Source: an uncultured Geobacter sp. (lineage in GTDB: Bacteria; Desulfobacterota; Desulfuromonadia; Geobacterales; CAIOGM01). Taken from it: a stretch of DNA of 43,313 nt. The stretch is taken from NCBI GenBank assembly GCA_903902855.1, contig CAIUWK010000017.1:1-43313 (forward strand). The letters are read 5' to 3'. The notes under the pieces are model-generated. The model saw only the letters and a program-made list of their open reading frames with translations, ran no database searches and was not told where the DNA came from. The number at the start of each line of letters is the position of its first letter. The stretch's first letter is position 1. Made by a program: the position numbers and the translations under genes. Positions 16,348 through 25,291 of this stretch are shown here, piece after piece.

Positions 16348-16464
16348 GGTTAGAGGCCTTGGGTCATGGGTAAGAGGCACAAACGGTCTGGAGTATGCAA
16401 TTCTTTGCACAAGTTTTGGCACTTCACTTCATGTTTGATAGTTTTTCCCATAACCTCTAACCGC

Positions 16465-17850
16465 TTACCGGGCGTTTAGTTCTATGAACGCCCGCACTGC
16501 CAACGGGTCGTTCTCCATGAGCTCGCAGCGGGTAGGGAGCTTCTCGATGCCATGGAGAACTGCCGGACGCTCCGGTTCCACGCCGGTGGCCTTGACCACC
16601 GCCTGGTCGAACTTGGCCGGGTGAGCGGTGGCCAAACAGATGAGGGGGATGTCTCTGGAAAAGAAATCCTGGGCCGCCCGGACCCCCACGGCGGTGTGCG
16701 GGTCAAGCAGGTAGCCGGTCTCGCCATGGAAGTCGGCGATGCTCTTCAATGTCTCTTCCTGGTCCACCGACCGGGAGAGGAACTCGTCCGCCACCTGACG
16801 GCGCTCCTCCAGGCTGAAGTTCATCTGGCCGCTTTCGGCAAAGGATTCCAGCGCCCGTCGCACGGCTTCAGGGTTCTCATCGAAGAGGTAGTAGAGGTAC
16901 CGTTCGAAGTTGGAGGCCACCTGGATATCCATGGAAGGGGAGACCGTGGGAACCACCGTCCCCAGGGAGTAGTCGCTGTCATTGATGAACCGGGTGAGGA
17001 TGTTGTTCTCGTTGGTTGCCAGGAGGAGTTTGTCGATGTTGAGCCCCATCCGCTTGGCGATATAGCCGGCGAAGATGTCGCCGAAGTTGCCGGTGGGGAC
17101 CGAGAAAATCACCTTTTCAGCCGGATTCCCTGTCGCCCGGAAGGAAGCGTAGAAGTAGTAGACCACTTGGGCCAGGACCCTCGCCCAGTTGATGGAGTTC
17201 ACCGCCCCCAAGGAGTAGTTTTCCTTGAACTCCAGGTCGCCGAAGAACCCCTTGACCATGTTCTGGCAGTCGTCAAAGGTCCCTTTCACCGCGATGTTAT
17301 GGACGTTGTCATCGGTCACCGTGGTCATCTGGAGGGCCTGCACCGGCGAGGTCTTCAGGTGGGGGTGAAGGATGAAGATGCTGATGTTCTCTTTTCCCCG
17401 GACACCGTGGATGGCGGCGCTCCCCGTGTCGCCGGAGGTGGCGCCGACGATGTTCATCTTCTCCCCGCGCTCCTTGAGGAGATATTCGAAGAGATTTCCC
17501 AGGAATTGAAGCGCCACGTCCTTGAAGGCCAAGGTGGGGCCGTGGAAAAGCTCCAGGATATGGAGGCCATCCAGCGACACCAGAGGGGTGATCTCCGGGT
17601 GGGTGAAGCTGTCGTAGGATCTGTTAATGAGTAGTCTGAGATCTGCCGGCGGGATGTCATCGGCAAAGAGGGAGATGATCTCGAACGCCAGATCCCGGTA
17701 GGGGAGGTCACGCCAGCGGGCCAAGGTAGGGGCGTCCACCGTGGGGATTTCCCGGGGGAGGAGGAGACCGCCGTCGGTGGCGAGTCCCATCATGACCGCG
17801 TCCTTGAAGCCGATAGGAGTGATGCCGCCACGGGTGCTGATATATTTCAT
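16465..17850 (-). CDS. thrC: Threonine synthase
   Basis: A 461-residue PLP-dependent enzyme that converts O-phosphohomoserine to threonine, the last step of the pathway. The N-terminus MKYISTRGG and the PLP-lysine motif HGPTLAFKDVALQ (Lys near residue 106) are diagnostic, with the GATSGDTGSAA phosphate-binding loop downstream. The length fits the longer class of threonine synthases. Start ATG 17850 is favoured over a frame opening at 17904, which would add a non-conserved extension. A conserved housekeeping gene; nothing unusual. Confidence 0.95.
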   Translation of the reverse strand: MKYISTRGGITPIGFKDAVMMGLATDGGLLLPREIPTVDAPTLARWRDLPYRDLAFEIISLFADDIPPADLRLLINRSYDSFTHPEITPLVSLDGLHILELFHGPTLAFKDVALQFLGNLFEYLLKERGEKMNIVGATSGDTGSAAIHGVRGKENISIFILHPHLKTSPVQALQMTTVTDDNVHNIAVKGTFDDCQNMVKGFFGDLEFKENYSLGAVNSINWARVLAQVVYYFYASFRATGNPAEKVIFSVPTGNFGDIFAGYIAKRMGLNIDKLLLATNENNILTRFINDSDYSLGTVVPTVSPSMDIQVASNFERYLYYLFDENPEAVRRALESFAESGQMNFSLEERRQVADEFLSRSVDQEETLKSIADFHGETGYLLDPHTAVGVRAAQDFFSRDIPLICLATAHPAKFDQAVVKATGVEPERPAVLHGIEKLPTRCELMENDPLAVRAFIELNAR

Positions 17851-17899
17851 GAATATGCCTCGGAGATTGGTATGTTGGAAATGAGCGGCATCATACCAG

Positions 17900-17927
17900 T
17901 TCAAGGTTCAAGGTTCAAGGTTCAAAA
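17900..17927. repeat. Tandem heptamer TTCAAGG (3 copies plus a partial)
   Basis: Three perfect copies and one degenerate copy stand upstream of thrC in the gap between divergent thrC and the kelch gene. No function is evident. They could affect the thrC promoter, which should lie close by. The rest of the 238-bp gap (17851-18088) shows no gene. Confidence 0.7.
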
Positions 17928-18088
17928 GAGCAGAGTCCTGTATTCCGAGTTCCACGTTTCACGTTCGGGGTCGAGTTCGGCGGGAGCCTGAGGTTAATAT
18001 TTTTTTGCGAAAATCTTTTTTACGGTTGTGCTAAACTCATTATCCAACAATTCCCGTGGAGGGAGCGGATAAAGGAGAGATTAAGGTT

Positions 18089-21000
18089 ATGGAAATATTT
18101 ATGCGAGAAATGAGAGCACTTTTCATGATGGTGATGATCTGTGCGATTGCAGGAGTCTGTCTCCCCCTGCCGGTTCACGGTGCCGAGCTGTTCGTCCCCA
18201 CGGGGAGTATGGAGACGAGCCGCTACGATCACACGGCCACGCTGCTCCCCAACGGGAAACTCCTAATGGCGGGAGGAGTTAAATATGGAATCTCCGGTGC
18301 GCTTAGCAGCGCCGAGCTGTATGACCCGGCGAAGGGAACCTTCACCTCCACCGGGAGCATGGGTACTGCCCGCTCTCATCAGACCGCGACGCTCCTCCCC
18401 AACGGGAAGGTCCTCATCACAGGTGGAGGTGATCTCCCAAGCAAGAGCGCCGAGCTGTATGATCCGGCCACGGGGCTCTTCACCTCCACCGGCAATATGG
18501 CTGGCGTCCGAGCCTGCCACACCGCGACGCTGCTCCCCACAGGGAAGGTTCTCGTTGCAGGGGGATATGACGCCGGTGGCAGCTCGTTGAGCAGCGCCGA
18601 ACTGTACGACCCGGCCACAGGACTCTTCACCCCCACCGGCGACCTGAACGGTGGGTTTGGGCGTTATTCTCACACGGCAACCCTTCTCATCACCGGGAAG
18701 GTTCTCCTGGCGGGAGGTGCTGATAACAACTCCAACTCGGTGAGGAGCGTTGAGCTGTATGACCCGGCCACGGGGAGTTTTACGACCACCGGGAGTATGA
18801 CGATGATTCGCGTTGGTCATACGGCAACCCTGCTCTCCACTGGAATGGTCCTCGTTACCGGAGGGAATGACAATTTTAACGATACCCGGAACAGTTCCGA
18901 GCTGTACGACCCGTCAACGGGAACCTTTGCCTTCAGCGGGAACATGACCGCCAGGCGGCACTGGCATAGCGCAACGCTCCTCTCTGATGGCAGGATTCTG
19001 GTGGCCGGGGGGTATGACGACAGCTCCGGCATGGTGAGCAGCTCCGACCTCTACGGTCACGGAGTGAATTCCTATGCAGGCGTTAATCTGCCGAAACCGG
19101 TCACCTCCTCCGCTCCCGTCACTTCAACGATCACCGTGCCGCCGGGTGGTTGCGCCATTGCCGATCTCTACGTCCGTTTGGGGGTAAACCACCCCTCAAT
19201 TCAGGATCTTGAAATCCGGCTGACTCACAACCAGAGCGGCCGGAGCGCACTCCTCCAGAGCCATTCCTGCGCAGGGGTCAATATCTCAACCCTTTATGAA
19301 GATCAGGCCGGCTCCCTCTGCCCCCCCGGCGCCACGACGCATCCTGCGGAGCCGTTGAGCATCTTCAACGGTCTGGCGGCCTCGGGTGACTGGGTGTTGG
19401 AGCTTCACGATACGGGAGCCGGTTCCGGGGGGAGTCTTACCTCATGGGGGATTGTCTATAGCTGTGTCGTACCTGTTAACGTCCGGACAGAGCTGGTGGG
19501 GGGGAGCTTCACCGTTGACGGTGCGCTCTACTCCTCACCCCAGAGCTTTACCTGGAAGCAGTGGAGTAGTCATACTCTTGCCACCACTTCACCACAGACA
19601 GGAGGAGACGGGACCCGGTATGTCTTCATGGGATGGTCCGACGGGGGAGCGCTCACCCATGCCGTCACGGTGCCGAAATCACCCATGACCTATACCGCAA
19701 CGTTTGCGGCGAACCCGGGAACGGTTCAGCGGTTCATTCCCACCGGAAGTATGGGGGGGGCGCGTTATTACCATACGGCAACGCTGCTCCCCACCGGCAC
19801 AGTTCTCATGGGGGGTGGAGATGACGACACCTCCATAACGTTGAGCAGCAGCGAGCTGTACGATCCCGCCACCATGAGCTTCATCCCCGGTGGGAGCATG
19901 GTGGCGGCACGCTCTTCTTACACGGCAACCCTGCTTCCCGACGGGAAACTCCTCATGGCTGGAGGGTATAACAACAGCACCGGGATCTTGAGCAGTTCCG
20001 AACTCTATGACTCGGCAACGGGGAATTTTATTCTCACCGGAGAAATGATGACGGGGCGAACCCGTCACACGGCGACCCTGCTTCCCAGCGGAAAAGTCCT
20101 CATGGCTGGAGGGGAGAACAGCAGCATCGGGACCTTGAGCAGCGCCGAGTTGTACGATCCGGCAACGGGGCTTTTCACCTCTGCCGGGGATATGACCGCC
20201 CTACGTGCCGATCAGAGTGCGACCCTCCTCTTCGACGGGAAGGTTCTCCTTGCGGGAGGGGGGAGCGCAGATCTGTACGATCCGGAGATGGGAACCTTTA
20301 CCCCCACCGGGAGCATGAAGACGGCACGTTATTCACACACGGCAACTCTGCTCCCCAGCGGGAAGGTCCTCATCTCGGGCGGGTATGACAACAGCTCCAA
20401 CATGATGAACAGCGCCGAACTGTACGATCCGGTCATGGGTTCCTTTGACTTCACCGGGAGTATGGTTGAGGCCCATGCTCTTCATACGGCAACGCTCCTC
20501 CCCACCGGCAAGGTTTTGATCGTGGGAGGTGGGAGCGCCGAACTGTACGACCCGGCAACGGGGATTTTCTCCCAAAATGGTGGCACGACCACTGTCCGTT
20601 TTGGTCACACAGCGACCCTGCTCCACGACGGGAATCTCCTTGTGGCGGGGGGATATGGATATGACCTTACTAATTATGTCAGTTTGAGCAGCGCCGAGCT
20701 CTATGCCGCCCCACTGCCGGGAGTACCCATAACCATCCAGACGACTCCGCCGGGACGGGGTGTTACGGTGGATGGGGTCTCCTACAGCTCACCCCAGACC
20801 TTTACCTGGGATCAGGGCAGCAGTCATCTCATTGGCACCTCCACCCCCCAGGACGGTGGGGCGGGAATCCGGCAAATCTATACAGGGTGGTCTGACGGTG
20901 GCGGGATCAGCCATCAGATCACCGTGACTGCGACTCCGGCAACCTATACGGCCACTTTTACCCCCCAGTACCTGTTGACCACCACTGCCGGGGCAGGGGG

Positions 21001-21436
21001 AAGTGTCTTTCCGTTAACGGGGAACTGGTATGATGGGGGGAGCGTGATCAACATTTTTGCCACGGCAAACGACGGTTACACCTTCGACTTCTGGAGTGGC
21101 CTCGTGGCGAACCGTGTCAGCGCAGGGACTACTGTCAGCATGAGTCAGCCCCTCAGCGTGACGGCAAGCTTTATTCCCATTGATCGTGCCAGGATCGGCA
21201 CGGCTCTTTATCAGGACATCTTTGCGGCACTCTCGGCTGCGGCACAAAATGATCTCATTGAGGCTCAAGGGGTCATCTTTACGGGAGGAATGAGAGTGGA
21301 CAAGGGGTTTGCCGTGAGACTCAAAGGGGGGGTAGACTCGGGATTCAATACGATCCCCGGGGGAATGACAACCATCCAGGGGACGCTGACAATTGTAACC
21401 GGGAGTCTGGCGGTGGATCGGCTGACGCTCCGGTAG
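18089..21436 (+). CDS. Secreted kelch-repeat protein with inserted P-domain and InlB-type repeats
   Basis: About 1,115 residues. A hydrophobic signal segment (ALFMMVMICAIAGVCL, cleavage likely after VHGA) is followed by six kelch repeats of the form R-x2-HTATLLP-x-GKVL-x-GG, then a P/Homo B-type domain (about nt 19070-19470). Next come a Gly-rich repeat module (TVDG-x-YSSPQSFTW), seven more kelch repeats, a second copy of that module, an InlB-B-like repeat (LTTTAGAGGSVFPLTG) and a short tail. Thirteen kelch repeats suit two beta-propellers. No anchor or sorting signal is seen at the C-terminus. The start is taken as ATG 18089 after GGAGAG; GTG 18056 and ATG 18101 are alternatives. Probably extracellular, binding ligands or surfaces; function unknown. 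It converges with the next gene, 22 bp away. Confidence 0.82.
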   Translation: MEIFMREMRALFMMVMICAIAGVCLPLPVHGAELFVPTGSMETSRYDHTATLLPNGKLLMAGGVKYGISGALSSAELYDPAKGTFTSTGSMGTARSHQTATLLPNGKVLITGGGDLPSKSAELYDPATGLFTSTGNMAGVRACHTATLLPTGKVLVAGGYDAGGSSLSSAELYDPATGLFTPTGDLNGGFGRYSHTATLLITGKVLLAGGADNNSNSVRSVELYDPATGSFTTTGSMTMIRVGHTATLLSTGMVLVTGGNDNFNDTRNSSELYDPSTGTFAFSGNMTARRHWHSATLLSDGRILVAGGYDDSSGMVSSSDLYGHGVNSYAGVNLPKPVTSSAPVTSTITVPPGGCAIADLYVRLGVNHPSIQDLEIRLTHNQSGRSALLQSHSCAGVNISTLYEDQAGSLCPPGATTHPAEPLSIFNGLAASGDWVLELHDTGAGSGGSLTSWGIVYSCVVPVNVRTELVGGSFTVDGALYSSPQSFTWKQWSSHTLATTSPQTGGDGTRYVFMGWSDGGALTHAVTVPKSPMTYTATFAANPGTVQRFIPTGSMGGARYYHTATLLPTGTVLMGGGDDDTSITLSSSELYDPATMSFIPGGSMVAARSSYTATLLPDGKLLMAGGYNNSTGILSSSELYDSATGNFILTGEMMTGRTRHTATLLPSGKVLMAGGENSSIGTLSSAELYDPATGLFTSAGDMTALRADQSATLLFDGKVLLAGGGSADLYDPEMGTFTPTGSMKTARYSHTATLLPSGKVLISGGYDNSSNMMNSAELYDPVMGSFDFTGSMVEAHALHTATLLPTGKVLIVGGGSAELYDPATGIFSQNGGTTTVRFGHTATLLHDGNLLVAGGYGYDLTNYVSLSSAELYAAPLPGVPITIQTTPPGRGVTVDGVSYSSPQTFTWDQGSSHLIGTSTPQDGGAGIRQIYTGWSDGGGISHQITVTATPATYTATFTPQYLLTTTAGAGGSVFPLTGNWYDGGSVINIFATANDGYTFDFWSGLVANRVSAGTTVSMSQPLSVTASFIPIDRARIGTALYQDIFAALSAAAQNDLIEAQGVIFTGGMRVDKGFAVRLKGGVDSGFNTIPGGMTTIQGTLTIVTGSLAVDRLTLR

Positions 21437-21458
21437 AGGATGACCCTACCGAACGGAA

Positions 21459-22415
21459 TCATTCATGAAGCCAAGAGGCGCTTGAGTTCATGAGCGAAGA
21501 GAGCTGCAGGGCGAAGATTTTCAGCCGGGGATCAAGATCCGGGCGATGGGTGACAATGGACTCTTCCACTGCCTGGCAGCTCTGCATCAGCTCCACGGCG
21601 CCCAGCAGAGCCGCTGCCCCTCGCAGGTTGTGCAGCCGACGGGCGGCGCTCTCGCGATCTCCCCGTGTCAGATCGATCCGGGTCTGTTGCACGGCATCAC
21701 GGTACTCGGCGACAAATCGTTGCAGTATCTCCAGAAAGAGCTCCCGGTCGTTGGCCAGGGCGAGGGCCGCCTTATTGCTGTCGATACCGGAAATGACAGG
21801 GAAGTCGAGACTCATCACCTCTGCCGTTTCATCCCCTGCCGCATGGGACAACGGTGATGCCGCCTTCCGGGGAACAGGGATGGTCAGGGGGGGGAGCAGT
21901 GCCACCTCCCTGGTGACGTCGGTGGTCCAGTGGAAGGGAAGCTCGAACCAGAAGACGCTTCCCACCCCCACCCGGCTTTCCATGCCGATGGTTCCCTCCA
22001 TGAGTTCCACCAGCCGTTTGCAGATGGAGAGTCCCGGACCGGCGCCGTCGGCCTTGGAAATAGGGGTGAATAGAGTCGATTGAACCTCAGGAGGGATCCC
22101 CACCCCGGTGTCGTGCACCTCGAAGCGGAGCCGGGTGGTGGTATCGGTGAACTCCACCGGTTGAACCTTCACATGGATTTTCCCTTGTTCCGTGAAATTG
22201 ATGGCGTTCCCCACCAGGTTGAGGAGGATCTGCTCCAGCCGCAGTTCATCCCCCACCAGATCCACCGTCACCGCTGTGGGAGTTTCTATGAAGAGGACGA
22301 TCCCCTTGCTGCGGGCCGAACTCCCCAGCCGGTTCTCCAGTTGGTCAAGGAGTCGCTGCAGCGCAAAGGGACGTATCTCGTCACTCATGTCGGCAGCACG
22401 GATGTCAAAATTCAT
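21459..22415 (-). CDS. Kinase-like protein: HATPase_c plus Hpt, no HisKA
   Basis: A 318-residue protein. The first 180 residues are a histidine-kinase ATPase domain: N-box NLVGNAINFT, G1 DTGVGIP, and a G2-like loop DGAGPGLSICKRLV where the usual GTGLGL is altered to GAGPGL. A linker leads to an Hpt domain with a phospho-acceptor His in RRLHNLRGAAALLGA. There is no dimerisation/phospho-acceptor HisKA domain, sensor or receiver domain. The strong ribosome-binding site GGGGGGAC at ATG 22415 argues for a real start rather than random truncation. It is divergent from a NarL regulator 85 bp away. It may be a remnant of a hybrid kinase or a specialised phosphotransfer protein. Confidence 0.78.
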   Translation of the reverse strand: MNFDIRAADMSDEIRPFALQRLLDQLENRLGSSARSKGIVLFIETPTAVTVDLVGDELRLEQILLNLVGNAINFTEQGKIHVKVQPVEFTDTTTRLRFEVHDTGVGIPPEVQSTLFTPISKADGAGPGLSICKRLVELMEGTIGMESRVGVGSVFWFELPFHWTTDVTREVALLPPLTIPVPRKAASPLSHAAGDETAEVMSLDFPVISGIDSNKAALALANDRELFLEILQRFVAEYRDAVQQTRIDLTRGDRESAARRLHNLRGAAALLGAVELMQSCQAVEESIVTHRPDLDPRLKIFALQLSSLMNSSASWLHE

Positions 22416-22500
22416 TGTCCCCCCGGAGAAGTAGGTGTAGTATCACGCGCCATGGCAATAAGAGCTGCTGCTCCGGAGTCGTAATGCCGGCCGAAGAAGG

Positions 22501-23139
22501 ATGTCGAACGTGAAAAAAGTGTTCATAGCCGACGACCATGCAATTTTTCGCGAAGGGCTCAAGAGACTTATCGCCAAAACCGACGACTTCGTGGTAACCC
22601 ATGAGGCCACGGACGGTCTTGAGGTCTTGGGGAAAGTCCTGGAGCATGATTTCGATCTCGTCATTCTGGATATCTCCCTTCCGGGGCGCAGCGGGCTTGA
22701 AATTCTCATGGATATCAAAAAGTACCGGCCGAAGCTGCCGGTCCTCATCGTGAGCATGTATCCCGCGGAACAGTTTGCGGTGCGGGCATATAAGGCCGGG
22801 GCCTCGGGGTATCTGACCAAGGGGGGACCAGCAGAAGAACTCTTTGATGCGTTGCAGAGAATCGCACGGGGCAAACGCTATGTGAGTCAGGCTGTTGCCG
22901 AGGCACTTGCCGATGGTCTGGAGATTGAAAGCGAAAAACCGCTCCACGATGAGCTCTCCATTCGTGAATATCAGGTGTTGTGTAAAATCGCCGCAGGCAT
23001 CAAGCCACAGCAGATTTCCGATGAACTGGGTATGGGGGTCAAGACCGTCGGGACCTACCGTTTCCGTATTTTGAGTAAGATGCATATGAAATGCAATGCA
23101 GAGCTGACCCGGTACGTTTTGGAACAGAACTTGTCCTGA
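22501..23139 (+). CDS. NarL/FixJ-family response regulator
   Basis: A 212-residue protein. Receiver domain residues 5-120 with acidic pocket D11/D12, phospho-acceptor D57 (VILDISLPG) and conserved Lys near 107. The C-terminal LuxR-type HTH (about 145-205) is slightly divergent: LSIREYQVLCKIAAGIKPQQISDELGMGVKTVGTYRFRI has Gly-Thr where Ser-Thr-His is usual. Likely phosphorylated by a histidine kinase, possibly through the divergent HATPase-Hpt protein, with which it shares an 85-bp promoter region. The start may also be GTG 22510. Confidence 0.9.
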   Translation: MSNVKKVFIADDHAIFREGLKRLIAKTDDFVVTHEATDGLEVLGKVLEHDFDLVILDISLPGRSGLEILMDIKKYRPKLPVLIVSMYPAEQFAVRAYKAGASGYLTKGGPAEELFDALQRIARGKRYVSQAVAEALADGLEIESEKPLHDELSIREYQVLCKIAAGIKPQQISDELGMGVKTVGTYRFRILSKMHMKCNAELTRYVLEQNLS

Positions 23140-23266
23140 GCCGTCGCCACACTCCCCTCTTCGCGTACTCTCCTCATTTGTAAATAAATCAAGCCGGTTG
23201 CCCCTGCCGGATATTCCCCGTCTTTTGAGCGACTATTCCGGAATGTACTGAAAACACGTACGGCTG

Positions 23267-23285
23267 TTCAGGTAAATTACCTGAA
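23267..23285. promoter_or_regulatory. Perfect palindrome, likely operator
   Basis: TTCAGGTAAATTACCTGAA is a perfect 9-bp inverted repeat around a central A, 137 bp before the small Rmf-like gene. A shorter palindrome ATTCCGGAAT lies at 23235-23244. The symmetry and size are those of a dimeric regulator's binding site. The regulator is unknown; the NarL protein just upstream is one candidate. Confidence 0.5.
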
Positions 23286-23422
23286 GATGATACGGGTAAA
23301 ATCCGACAGGGTACCCACCGGGAATAGTTTATAGTATACGGCATTCATCCGTTCAGATCAGAGTTGATACCGCTCTTGCTCCGGGTCGTAACCGGTTACT
23401 TCTGTCGTAAGGAAGGAGGATC

Positions 23423-23614
23423 ATGAGTACGAAAGAGTATAAACACACGGTGTTGCAGGCAAAGGTTTTGGGGCGGGTGGAACGGTTGCTGGGGAGCGAC
23501 TGCAATGCCAATCCGTTTCCTGAAATGACAAAACAGTGGACGGCTTTCCGGGAAGGGTGGTTCAGGGATTTGACCAATTCATTGTCCTGCGAACTCCGCA
23601 CCGGCAACAAGTAG
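23423..23614 (+). CDS. Small Rmf/CrpP-like protein
   Basis: A 63-residue protein with an excellent ribosome-binding site (AAGGAAGGAGG, 2-3 nt to ATG). The segment NPFPEMTKQWTAFREGWFRD resembles the C-terminal signature of Rmf/CrpP-family proteins (N-P-x-P ... W-x-x-G-W), which hibernate ribosomes or act on small molecules. The N-terminal half is basic. The likeness is short, so treat the family as tentative. It stands alone behind a palindromic operator. Confidence 0.6.
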   Translation: MSTKEYKHTVLQAKVLGRVERLLGSDCNANPFPEMTKQWTAFREGWFRDLTNSLSCELRTGNK

Positions 23615-23630
23615 TTTTGTTCCTGTGGAT

Positions 23631-23727
23631 AGGCTGAAGGCTGAAGGGTATCAGGAAAACCTCTGCAAGATCAATGAAAGTGGCCCCTATGGGCCGGGTT
23701 TAACCTTCAGCCTTCAGTCTTCAGCCT
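23631..23727. terminator. Inverted GGCTGAAGG/CCTTCAGCC repeats with nested GGCCC hairpin
   Basis: AGGCTGAAGGCTGAAGG (23631-23647) pairs with CCTTCAGCCTTCAG (23704-23717) across a loop that contains its own hairpin, GGCCC-ctat-GGGCC (23682-23695). It lies between the convergent Rmf-like and tonB genes and may end transcription from both sides. Confidence 0.5.
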
Positions 23728-23814
23728 CAATACTTGACGTTTCTGCAAGGACGCGCCGGGACGTTCCTTATCTTCAGCCCGCTCCTCCGGAAAGAGGAGA
23801 GTCGTACGACGGTT

Positions 23815-24615
23815 TCAGGGGTGCCCCTTGAACTCATCTTTTCCGCTGAGGAGGAAATTGAGGGGAGCAACCATCCGGATAGGGACGGCGAAGAACGGTT
23901 CCCGGTAAGCCGGGGGGAGGGGAGAGAAGGGGGCTGCGGCGTCCACTGCCTGGAGGATCTTCCGGTCAAACTCCCGGTCACCGGAGCTCTGTTCTACTGC
24001 TCTGTTCACCAGAGCGCCGTCGCGGTTGAGGACGACAACGATGACCGGGATGCGCGGGGTGCGGACGCTTCCAGCGCCGGCCAGCCACCACTGTTCATTG
24101 ACCTTGCGCAGCAGGGCGAAATAGTACTGTTTCACATCGTCTCTCAGACTCTTCCCTTCAGCCAAGCTGCTGAAATACCCCATGGAAAGCCCCAGACCCA
24201 GTGATGACTGTTCCAGCAGTTCCGGTTGCTCCCTGCCGCCGGTAACGGCGTCCCGCACCTTTTCGGTGAGCTGCTCCGCTTCAGTGGGCGGAGTCACGGG
24301 GAGCGGTTCCGGCAGGGGAGGCGCTGTAGGTTCTACAGGGATACTCTCGGGGGGGGGCGGTTCCGGTGAAGGAGGCGCCGGGGGGAGTGACTGCACCGTA
24401 TTCAGATCCACTGCAATGGTTGAGGAGGGGGTGCCGCCGCTTCGCTTGCCCGGCAGATAGAGGAGTGGGGTGAGCGTCAGATGAAGGAGGATGGAGAGGG
24501 TGAGCATCCGGAGAAAGAGGGTATTGCGACGAACTGCGGCACTTTCCGGGGAGAGTGGCGCCTCCGGCGCAAGCTGTTCAAACTCTCGATCGATCTGTTC
24601 GTCCACGTCTTTCAC
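23815..24615 (-). CDS. TonB-family energy transducer
   Basis: A 266-residue protein. Residues 1-35 are a cytoplasmic acidic/basic stretch, residues about 36-53 a membrane helix (LTLSILLHLTLTPLLYL), then a long Pro/Glu-rich periplasmic spacer (about 80-115) and a C-terminal TonB domain (ALVNRAVEQSSGDREFDRKILQAV). It would pass proton-motive force to an outer-membrane receptor. The long N-terminal cytoplasmic extension is unlike E. coli TonB. The start GTG 24615 overlaps the plsY stop (GTGA, 24612-24615), so the two are co-translated; no ExbB/ExbD genes lie nearby. Confidence 0.85.
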   Translation of the reverse strand: MKDVDEQIDREFEQLAPEAPLSPESAAVRRNTLFLRMLTLSILLHLTLTPLLYLPGKRSGGTPSSTIAVDLNTVQSLPPAPPSPEPPPPESIPVEPTAPPLPEPLPVTPPTEAEQLTEKVRDAVTGGREQPELLEQSSLGLGLSMGYFSSLAEGKSLRDDVKQYYFALLRKVNEQWWLAGAGSVRTPRIPVIVVVLNRDGALVNRAVEQSSGDREFDRKILQAVDAAAPFSPLPPAYREPFFAVPIRMVAPLNFLLSGKDEFKGHP

Positions 24616-25196
24616 GCCTTGAACTTGCTTTCGGTTCCGGCGCGCAGGCGGGAGATGTTTTCGCGATGCTTCCAGATGACCAGGAGGGAGATGATGACGG
24701 ACATGGCGATGATGGGAGGTCGTCGGTCCAGCCAGGTGATGAGCAGGGGGATGGCCACGGCGGCGATGATGGAGCCCAGGGAGATGTAACGCCGCGCCGC
24801 GACCATGGCGATGAAGATGATCACGGCGATGCCGACGCTTGCCGGCGATACCCCCAGGAAGACTCCCAGGGCAGTGGCGACCCCTTTACCCCCTTTGAAG
24901 CCGAGGAAGATGGTGTAGACATGGCCGAGGAAGGCGGCGGTCCCGATGGCGGCAATCATGGTGTCGCCGAGCCCCAGTTTTCGGGCTACCAAGATGGGGA
25001 TGAGCCCCTTGAGGCAGTCCCCCACCAGGGTCAGGATGCCGACGTTGCGGCCAAGGGTCCGGTAGACATTGGTGGCGCCGATGTTGCCGCTCCCCGTGGT
25101 GCGGATATCCACCCCGGCGCACTTGGCCAGGAGCAGACCGGTGGGGATGGAGCCCAGCAGGTAGGAGCCGACTATGAGAAAAATGGTTTGCAGCAC
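24612..25196 (-). CDS. plsY: Glycerol-3-phosphate acyltransferase PlsY
   Basis: A 194-residue integral membrane enzyme that transfers acyl from acyl-phosphate to glycerol-3-phosphate, the first step of phospholipid synthesis. The family motifs are all visible: GSIPTGLLLAK, GSGNIGATNVYRTLG and GFKGGKGVAT, with five or so membrane helices. Followed without a gap by tonB. The 95 bp upstream (25197-25291) contain no gene. Confidence 0.95.
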   Translation of the reverse strand: MLQTIFLIVGSYLLGSIPTGLLLAKCAGVDIRTTGSGNIGATNVYRTLGRNVGILTLVGDCLKGLIPILVARKLGLGDTMIAAIGTAAFLGHVYTIFLGFKGGKGVATALGVFLGVSPASVGIAVIIFIAMVAARRYISLGSIIAAVAIPLLITWLDRRPPIIAMSVIISLLVIWKHRENISRLRAGTESKFKA

Positions 25197-25291
25197 GCTG
25201 TTCTCCGTAACGGGTGTAGAAGCGAAGGCATACTAAAACATTTCACGGCGTGGCGCAAGGGGTAGGAAGAAGGGCCTCTTTTTATGGTGCT

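Noticed and set aside
16413..16435. TGGCAC-like element as a sigma-54 promoter
   Set aside because: The -12 half reads TTCAT in place of TTGCA, and no plus-strand gene follows.
22450..22470. TGGCAATAAGAGCTGC as a sigma-54 promoter for the NarL regulator
   Set aside because: The GG-to-GC spacing is one base too long, which sigma-54 does not tolerate.
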